Part shown: positions 8,161 through 12,483 of the stretch, piece by piece
Layout of the letters: each line of letters opens with the position of its first letter
Numbering within the stretch: the first letter of the stretch is position 1
NCBI GenBank assembly: GCA_910585505.1
Contig: CAJUFF010000079.1
Coordinates: 1-12,483 of the forward strand
DNA length: 12,483 nt
Source of the DNA: an uncultured Ruminiclostridium sp.
GTDB lineage: Bacteria > Bacillota > Clostridia > Oscillospirales > Ruminococcaceae
Reading direction: 5' to 3'
Translations under genes and position numbers: made by a program
The notes under the pieces: generated by a model
The model's database searches: none
The model's input: the letters and a program-made list of their open reading frames with translations, nothing else
What the model was told of the DNA's origin: nothing

Positions 8161-9009
8161 TTAAGAGATATTTTTGATGGTTTCCTTTATATAAGACACC
8201 GCGTAAGGGATATCCTCTCCCATGGTGCCCTCGAATACAAGATTTGCGTCGGGGCATACCTTAATTATCTCCGAAAGTATCTTAGAGTAATCAAATATGC
8301 CCTTTCCCACTCCGCACTGCTTCAATGAGCCGTCCTCCGCTATCCTACAGTCCTTAATGTGGAACACGCATATCCTGCCGCCGAAGGTCTGAAGCCCCTC
8401 GGCTAAAATATCGTACATTTTGTCAACATTGGATTTGTCCAGATAATTATACAGATCAAAAATAATTTTTATATTATCAGCGCCTATGCTTTTTACCGCA
8501 CGGTTTAAGGTTTTTACATCATAACACACGTGCCCGAAAGCGCCTTCCATTCCCACGAAAGCGTTCTGCTCTTTCGCAAAGGCACACAGCTCCAAAAAAG
8601 TTTCAATTACCTTTTTCAAAGCCTCCTCCGTGCGGTTTTGAGGGTGATAAGTCCATTTATCGCCGTTGTAGGAGCCAGTTTCCGATCCTACGATATTGCA
8701 GCCGAAGGAATGACAAAGGGTTAAGTAATCCTTGAATACCGCGATACCGTTCAGTATTTTTTCCTCGTTGGGGTGAACGGGGTTAAAATAAGCGCCTATA
8801 AGAGGAACGGACTTGCCGTTTCTTTTAAAACAATCGGAAAAGCTTTCCGCCCGCTCCGCGGTAATGGAGGCGGGCGCGTAAGCCACACAGTCAAGCGCCT
8901 TATACGCCACTAACTGAACTCCGTCAAGACCAAGCTCATTAAGTTTCGCGGATATATTTTCCTCGTTTTTCACGCCTAAGTCGTGGGCGCGGATAAAAAG
9001 CTTAAACAT
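8161..9009 (-). CDS. Sugar phosphate isomerase/epimerase-like TIM-barrel protein
   Basis: The 282-aa protein belongs to the xylose-isomerase-like / AP-endonuclease-2 TIM-barrel superfamily (IolE, hydroxypyruvate isomerase and ketose 3-epimerase relatives). The usual metal tetrad of acidic residues plus histidine can be read as E155 (GMEGAFGH), D185 (IIFDLYNY), H217 (VFHIKD) and E260 (LVFEGTMG), so it is probably an active metal enzyme. The exact reaction cannot be told from sequence. It lies between kdgK (50 bp away) and kduI (13 bp away), suggesting isomerisation or epimerisation of a uronate, a keto-deoxy sugar or another pectin sugar. The ATG has AAAAAGG eight bases upstream. No signal peptide is seen. 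It is the least well explained enzyme of the cluster. Confidence 0.85.
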   Translation of the reverse strand: MFKLFIRAHDLGVKNEENISAKLNELGLDGVQLVAYKALDCVAYAPASITAERAESFSDCFKRNGKSVPLIGAYFNPVHPNEEKILNGIAVFKDYLTLCHSFGCNIVGSETGSYNGDKWTYHPQNRTEEALKKVIETFLELCAFAKEQNAFVGMEGAFGHVCYDVKTLNRAVKSIGADNIKIIFDLYNYLDKSNVDKMYDILAEGLQTFGGRICVFHIKDCRIAEDGSLKQCGVGKGIFDYSKILSEIIKVCPDANLVFEGTMGEDIPYAVSYIKETIKNIS

Positions 9010-9059
9010 ATTATTTACCTTTTTAATGTGAAAATCTGTACGTCTTTTATGTTGTCAAA

Positions 9060-10091
9060 TCAGCGCTGTACGCGTCCGGAAGCGTCACCGCCGACGAGAG
9101 CTTCCACCTCGGCGCGGGTAACTAAGTTGAAATCGCCGGGTATAGTGTGCTTCAGCGCGGAAGCGGCAACGGCGAACTCAAGAGCTGATTTGAAATCCTT
9201 TCCGTCGGCGAGACCGCAGATAAGTCCGCCCGCAAAGGAATCACCGCCGCCTACGCGGTCAACGATAGGATGAATGCTGTATTTTCTGGAATGATAGAAC
9301 TCTCTTGTTTTGCCGTCCATAATGCAGGCGGACCAATCGTTATCGGAAGCGGAATGGCTTTCGCGGAGGGAAGAAATGATGTATTTGAAACCGAATTTGT
9401 CAGCCATCTGATTAAAGATATCAACATAGCCGCCCAATTCCAGTTCGCCTTTTGTTACGTCGGTGTTGCCGGGTTTGAAGCCCAGAACCTTTTCCGCATC
9501 CTCCTCGTTTCCTATGCACACGTCCACGTACTGCATAAGATTGGTCATAACCTTTTGCGCCTTTTCGGATGACCAGAGCTTTTTGCGGAAGTTCAGATCC
9601 ACGGAAACGGTCACGTTGTGCTTTTTCGCGGCTTTAAGGGCAGCCTCGGTAACCTCAGCCGCCAGATCGGAAATGGCGGGGGTTATGCCGGTGAAATGGA
9701 ACCAGTCGGCGTCCTTGAAAATATCGTCAAAATCAAAGTTTGAGGCGTCGGCCGTGGCAATGGATGAATGGGCTCTGTCGTATACCACGTTGGAGGCTCT
9801 CATGGAAGCGCCTGTTTCCAGAAAATAGATACCCAATCTTTCGCCGCACTTGGCAATATGCTTGGTTTCAACGCCGTATTTTCTGAGGGCGGCCACGGCG
9901 CAGGCCCCTATGGGGTTGTCGGGAACGGCGGTGACGAATTCCGCCTGATGTCCGTAGTTGGCGAGGGAAACAGCTACGTTGGCTTCGCCGCCGCCGTAGT
10001 TGATGTCGAATTCGTCCGCCTGAATGAATTTTTCGTTGTTGGGAGTGGAAAGTCTGAGCATTATTTCGCCCATTGTAACTATTTTTGACAT
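9060..10091 (-). CDS. kdgK: 2-keto-3-deoxygluconate kinase (PfkB family)
   Basis: The enzyme (343 aa) phosphorylates KDG to 2-keto-3-deoxy-6-phosphogluconate with ATP, the step where both upstream branches meet. PfkB features are an N-terminal substrate block NYGGGEANVAVSLANYG (31-47) and the C-terminal signature DRVGGGDSF (278-286) with catalytic base D284. The second residue of the usual GAGD anion-hole loop is Gly rather than Ala. The start at 10091 is chosen because the protein then begins MSKIVTMGEIMLRL and AGGAG lies ten bases upstream. A longer reading from 10160 adds 23 residues with no family similarity and overlaps the candidate promoter. It is followed after 50 bp by the TIM-barrel gene. 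Confidence 0.94.
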   Translation of the reverse strand: MSKIVTMGEIMLRLSTPNNEKFIQADEFDINYGGGEANVAVSLANYGHQAEFVTAVPDNPIGACAVAALRKYGVETKHIAKCGERLGIYFLETGASMRASNVVYDRAHSSIATADASNFDFDDIFKDADWFHFTGITPAISDLAAEVTEAALKAAKKHNVTVSVDLNFRKKLWSSEKAQKVMTNLMQYVDVCIGNEEDAEKVLGFKPGNTDVTKGELELGGYVDIFNQMADKFGFKYIISSLRESHSASDNDWSACIMDGKTREFYHSRKYSIHPIVDRVGGGDSFAGGLICGLADGKDFKSALEFAVAASALKHTIPGDFNLVTRAEVEALVGGDASGRVQR

Positions 10092-10121
10092 TTTTGTTTT
10101 TCTCCTTGTTGAATGTTTGTA

Positions 10122-10130
10122 ATTATAACA
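10122..10130 (-). promoter_or_regulatory. Candidate extended -10 promoter for kdgK
   Basis: On the minus strand TGTTATAAT (TGn plus a perfect TATAAT) ends about 30 bases before the kdgK ATG. No good -35 hexamer is present at 17 bp, which is acceptable for extended -10 promoters. The location, after a hairpin in the operon's largest ordinary gap, suggests that kdgK and the genes after it can be transcribed separately from kduD-eda. Confidence 0.45.
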
Positions 10131-10136
10131 ATAAAC

Positions 10137-10183
10137 CTGTAAATTACATTTAAACGGCAAATTTATTTGACGTTTACTGTAAA
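10137..10183. promoter_or_regulatory. Candidate operator: CTGTAAA repeats 40 bp apart upstream of kdgK
   Basis: CTGTAAA occurs at 10137-10143 and again at 10177-10183, exactly 40 bp apart (about four helical turns). The second copy is part of a perfect 11-bp palindrome, TTTAC-T-GTAAA (10173-10183). The first lies just upstream of the candidate -10, roughly where a regulator could touch the promoter. No regulator gene is in the window, so the binding protein is unknown and the region is AT-rich enough for chance matches. Confidence 0.3.
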
Positions 10184-10208
10184 AATATAATGACTGCTTC
10201 TATCTCCG

Positions 10209-10228
10209 AAGCGGCGGCTTCGCCGCTT
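10209..10228. terminator. GC-rich hairpin directly after the eda-VOC gene
   Basis: An 8-bp perfect stem (aagcggcg at 10209-10216, cgccgctt at 10221-10228) closes a 4-nt loop just after the eda stop codon. In the direction of the operon (minus) no T-tract follows, so it is not a standard terminator; it may protect or process the mRNA 3' end or cause partial termination. On the plus strand it is followed by ttcttttttac, which looks like a terminator, but that T-run is the complement of the last lysine codons and stop of eda. Confidence 0.5.
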
Positions 10229-10235
10229 TTCTTTT

Positions 10236-11207
10236 TTACTTCTTTTCCACCAAGTGCACGGCAAATCCGCCAAACTCATCTTTAAGATAAACCACAGTCA
10301 TTCTGCCGTCCGCATCGTACTTTGCCGAATCCATATCAGCCTCAACCCCAAGAGTCTTCAACTGATAAACCGCTCTTCTGACGCTGTTTGTAGCCACCGC
10401 AATATGCCCCTTCGTCCCTCTGAACGGCGTTTTCATGCACTCGATATAGCTTCCCGCGAACACGCTGCTGTTACCAACCTTCTGCTCCCAGCCGAACATC
10501 TTCGCAAACATTTCCGTAACGTCCTTAGCCTCGTTCTCGTTCTCACAGTTAATTCCCACATGAGCAATCGAAAAGTCGAGCATCTTGTTTACGGCGGTGC
10601 GGCAAAGCGCGGTTATTTCCTCCCACTTCCCAGCCTTAATCAGCTTATCGGGAACTATCCAGCTTCCGCCGCAGCAGAGCACTTTTTTAAATCCCAAATA
10701 GGTGTTAAGATTGTTTTCGTTTACCCCGCCCGTAGGCATAAACTTCATATTCGCGTAGGGTGCCGAAACCGCTTTAATATAAGGTAGCCCCCCCGCCTGC
10801 TCCGCAGGGAAAAACTTGACGAAATCAAGCCCCAGCTCCATGGCTTCCTCAATCTGGCTTCCGTTGGCGACGCCGGGAGCAAAGGGTACGCCCTTGTCAA
10901 GACAGTGCTTTACAACCTTGGCGTTAAGTCCGGGAGCTACGCAAAATTTTGCCCCCGCCGCTATCGCTTTGTCGCACTGATCAATTGTAAGGACTGTTCC
11001 CGCGCCTACCAGCATATCCGGGAAAGCTTCGGTCATATCCGAAATTACTTTGTCAGCACCCTCGGCGCGGAAGGTCACTTCCGCCGCGTTTATTCCGCCC
11101 GCGCGAAGAGCTTTGGCAAGCTCCACCGCTTTTGACGTATCCTCAAGTTTGATGACGGGGATTATGCCCGTACATTCAAGCTGATCCTGAAAGACTTTCA
11201 TATCCAT
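10236..11207 (-). CDS. eda: KDPG/KHG aldolase fused to a C-terminal VOC (glyoxalase-like) domain
   Basis: The first ~205 residues are a class I 2-keto-3-deoxy-6-phosphogluconate aldolase, which splits KDPG into pyruvate and glyceraldehyde-3-phosphate. Catalytic E43 and R47 lie in AAEVTFRAEG, GAGT is at 68-71, and the Schiff-base lysine K131 is in FVKFFPAEQAGG. Standalone Eda is about 210 aa. This protein is 323 aa because a vicinal-oxygen-chelate module (about 211-323) follows without a break. That module has H216 (HVGIN), E256 (YIECMK), H268 (GHIAVAT) and H318 or E321 near the end, positions where VOC metal ligands are expected. Its role is unknown. The ATG has GGAGG six bases upstream. It lies 24 bp after kduD. 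Confidence 0.92.
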   Translation of the reverse strand: MDMKVFQDQLECTGIIPVIKLEDTSKAVELAKALRAGGINAAEVTFRAEGADKVISDMTEAFPDMLVGAGTVLTIDQCDKAIAAGAKFCVAPGLNAKVVKHCLDKGVPFAPGVANGSQIEEAMELGLDFVKFFPAEQAGGLPYIKAVSAPYANMKFMPTGGVNENNLNTYLGFKKVLCCGGSWIVPDKLIKAGKWEEITALCRTAVNKMLDFSIAHVGINCENENEAKDVTEMFAKMFGWEQKVGNSSVFAGSYIECMKTPFRGTKGHIAVATNSVRRAVYQLKTLGVEADMDSAKYDADGRMTVVYLKDEFGGFAVHLVEKK

Positions 11208-11231
11208 ATCGTTATCCTCCGTTAATTATAA

Positions 11232-11987
11232 TTATCTTCCTAGCCAACCGCCGTCCACCGCAAGGGTAAAGCCGTTTACATAATCGCTGGCGGAGGATGC
11301 GAGGAATACCGCCGCGCCCATGATATCGTCGGGAGTGCCCCAACGTCCCGCGGGAATGCGGTCGAGAATGGCCTCGCTTCTGTCCTTATCGGAGCGAAGC
11401 GCCTGTGTATTATTGGTAGCCATATATCCGGGAGCAATGGCGTTTACGTTAATTCCGTACTGTGCCCATTCGTTTGCCATAGTCATTGTGATTCCTTTTA
11501 CGGCGGATTTGCTGGCAGTGTAGCTGGGTACGCGGATACCGCCCTGATAGGAGAGCATACTTGCAACGGAAATAATCTTGCCGCCGCTGTTCTGCTTTAA
11601 AAACTGCTTTGCAACCGCCTGAGAGAGGAAGAAGAGGGTGCGCAGATTTACGTTGATAACGCTGTCCCAGTTTTCAACGCCGAAATCTATGGTGTCCTCA
11701 CGCTTGATAATACCCGCGTTGTTTACGAGAATGTCAATATGGCCGAAGGTATCCAGAGCCTTTTGTATTATTCCCTCGATGGGGTCAAGTGTCGAAAGAT
11801 CGGCGGTAATAAATTCAAAATTTTCTTTTCCGAGCATTTCCTGAGTTGCCGTACTCGGAACCACCGAAACGCCCAATACCTTTGCTCCTGCTTCCACAAA
11901 GGCTTTGGAAAAACCCTGTCCCAAGCCCGTGTCGCTGCCCGTTACAATTGCCACTTTACCGTTCAAGCTGAATTTGTCCAGTATCAT
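11232..11987 (-). CDS. kduD: 2-dehydro-3-deoxy-D-gluconate 5-dehydrogenase (KduD, SDR family)
   Basis: This 251-aa short-chain dehydrogenase/reductase of normal length reduces 3-deoxy-D-glycero-2,5-hexodiulosonate (from KduI) to KDG. Visible motifs are the nucleotide loop TGSDTGLG (16-23), NNAG (89-92), and the catalytic set N114, S143, Y156 and K160 (SYTASK). NVNLRTLFFLSQAVAKQF and the C-terminal VNGFTLAVDGGWLGR are characteristic of KduD. Some relatives are named 2-deoxy-D-gluconate 3-dehydrogenase, but KduI in the same run favours KduD. GGAGG (11997-12001) sits nine bases before the ATG. It is the first gene of the visible run and follows about 170 bp of non-coding DNA with a palindrome and a repeat element. 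Confidence 0.95.
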   Translation of the reverse strand: MILDKFSLNGKVAIVTGSDTGLGQGFSKAFVEAGAKVLGVSVVPSTATQEMLGKENFEFITADLSTLDPIEGIIQKALDTFGHIDILVNNAGIIKREDTIDFGVENWDSVINVNLRTLFFLSQAVAKQFLKQNSGGKIISVASMLSYQGGIRVPSYTASKSAVKGITMTMANEWAQYGINVNAIAPGYMATNNTQALRSDKDRSEAILDRIPAGRWGTPDDIMGAAVFLASSASDYVNGFTLAVDGGWLGR

Positions 11988-11996
11988 AACTGTTTA

Positions 11997-12001
11997 CCTC
12001 C
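11997..12001 (-). promoter_or_regulatory. Strong Shine-Dalgarno of kduD
   Basis: A perfect GGAGG on the minus strand lies nine bases before the kduD ATG at 11987. It fixes the start of the first gene in the run. Confidence 0.8.
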
Positions 12002-12020
12002 GAAATTGTTATTCATTTTT

Positions 12021-12058
12021 TAGATATAAAATGCGACATTTTCTTATCGCATTATCTA
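12021..12058. promoter_or_regulatory. Palindromic site in the kduD leader (candidate operator or 5' UTR hairpin)
   Basis: The arms are TAGAT (12021-12025) with ATCTA (12054-12058), and AATGCGA (12030-12036) with TCGCATT (12047-12053), around a 10-nt centre. A 4-nt bulge is present on one side. On the minus strand the site contains GATAAT (12056-12051), a candidate -10 with a weak TTTGGA 16 bp upstream, so a repressor bound here could block the promoter. If transcription starts further upstream, the same sequence would form a leader hairpin about 35 bases before the ATG. The regulator is not encoded in the window. Confidence 0.42.
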
Positions 12059-12150
12059 ACCTTAATCTTATATCCAAATGCCTAAAAAAGCGAGTGCAAA
12101 ACCGCTTAAATTTATGGACAAAACGGATATACAATGTTATTTTTTTCACG

Positions 12151-12312
12151 TATTACTCCCCCAAAATAACTTTTGAAAATTTTATGCGATGAACGTTTGC
12201 CGACAGACAAGGAATAAAGCCGCAGGAATATGCGCATATTTCAAAGATTTCCGATGAAGTATTTCGTCAGACGAGCAAGCAGAAAATTCAAGAGTTATTT
12301 TGGGGAACAATA
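12151..12312 (+). repeat. MITE-like intergenic repeat, copy 2
   Basis: This second copy of the element at 6010-6169 lies in opposite orientation, about 160 bp upstream of kduD. The terminal inverted repeats are 19 bp (12159-12177 and 12287-12305, ccccaaaataact.../...agttattttgggg), with one T-G pair otherwise perfect. Outer ends are TATTA and CAATA. The centre is a perfect 14-bp palindrome, aatatgcgcatatt (12227-12240), embedded in a block shared with copy 1 (agccgcag before it, tttcaa after it). No open frame or transposase is seen. It may affect expression of kduD or simply mark an insertion upstream of the operon. Confidence 0.85.
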
Positions 12313-12483
12313 TTTTATTGTGCCGCAGTAAATGCGTTATACTAAGGCTTGTTTGAAAATAGAGGAAATGACTAATTTTTGACCCAAAATTGTTGGTTTT
12401 AAGGAAAAAACGCAGTCAAACCGTCTTTTGACGAGGCTTTTTGACGCGGAAGATGACCGTTTTGGGGCGAAAAGACGGCGTTT
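12313..12483. other. Gene-free edge region with short repeats
   Basis: I see no convincing gene here. GCCGCAGTAA at 12322-12331 repeats a stretch of the central block of repeat copy 1, suggesting a related fragment. Further right, ccgtctttt (12421-12429) and aaaagacgg (12470-12478) are perfect reverse complements, gtcaaa/tttgac form a small hairpin (12415-12432), and ttttgacg occurs twice (12426-12433 and about 12438-12445). The look is that of a structured intergenic repeat running past the window edge. Confidence 0.35.

Noticed and set aside
10092..10160. Longer kdgK reading with 23 extra N-terminal residues
   Set aside because: The extension has no PfkB similarity and overlaps the candidate extended -10, while the inner ATG at 10091 has a good AGGAG and starts the normal KdgK N-terminus.
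10170..10240. Plus-strand promoter (ttgacg ... tataat) followed by a hairpin and T-run, suggesting a small plus-strand RNA
   Set aside because: The spacing between the two hexamers is 13 bp, too short for a normal promoter, and the T-run is explained by eda's terminal lysine codons. The coincidence is noted but a small RNA gene is not supported.
11905..12192. 95-residue plus-strand open frame overlapping the kduD start and upstream region
   Set aside because: It begins antisense to kduD, runs through AT-rich non-coding DNA into the repeat element, and has no recognisable motif.
6010..12312. Composite transposon carrying the KDG genes
   Set aside because: No transposase or recombinase gene is present, no target-site duplication is visible, and the flanking elements have diverged clearly from each other.
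1..12483. tRNA, rRNA, CRISPR array or riboswitch
   Set aside because: No cloverleaf, rRNA-like block, spaced direct-repeat array or recognisable riboswitch core was seen on either strand by eye.

Overview
All ten genes in this window lie on the minus strand and read right to left. They encode an almost complete cytoplasmic route for using pectin-derived uronic acids. Gene content, strong GGAGG-type ribosome binding sites, moderate GC, an MsmX/UgpC-type ATPase and a KDPG aldolase fused to a glyoxalase-like domain suggest a plant-fibre-degrading Clostridia (Firmicutes) bacterium, probably from gut or rumen. The species cannot be told from the sequence.

Layout in transcription order: kduD (11987-11232), eda fused to a VOC domain (11207-10236), kdgK (10091-9060), a xylose-isomerase-like TIM-barrel protein (9009-8161), kduI (8147-7311), a sugar-ABC ATPase (7277-6177), a MATE-family transporter (6007-4604), uxaB (4585-3128), uxaA (3085-1607) and uxaC (1582-188). 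A strong intrinsic terminator at 78-118 ends the run. Most gaps are 13-50 bp. The exceptions are 144 bp before kdgK, which holds a hairpin and a candidate promoter, and 169 bp before the MATE gene, which is almost entirely one copy of a repeat element.

How the genes work together: UxaC, UxaB and UxaA turn galacturonate through tagaturonate and altronate into 2-keto-3-deoxygluconate (KDG). KduI and KduD turn the unsaturated-uronate product (5-keto-4-deoxyuronate) into the same KDG. KdgK phosphorylates KDG and Eda splits KDPG into pyruvate and glyceraldehyde-3-phosphate. Missing from the window are a pectate lyase, an unsaturated-galacturonyl hydrolase, ABC permease and binding-protein genes, UxuA/UxuB and any transcription factor.

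The main non-coding discovery is a roughly 160-bp MITE-like intergenic repeat present twice in opposite orientations (6010-6169 and 12151-12312). Each copy has long terminal inverted repeats beginning TATTR and a conserved central palindrome. The two copies differ in their terminal stems, but the differences match on both arms, so pairing is kept. The copy at 6010-6169 fills the ATPase-MATE gap and appears to supply the MATE gene's ribosome binding site. The rightmost 170 bp (12313-12483) contains no gene and may be the edge of a further repeat running out of the window.
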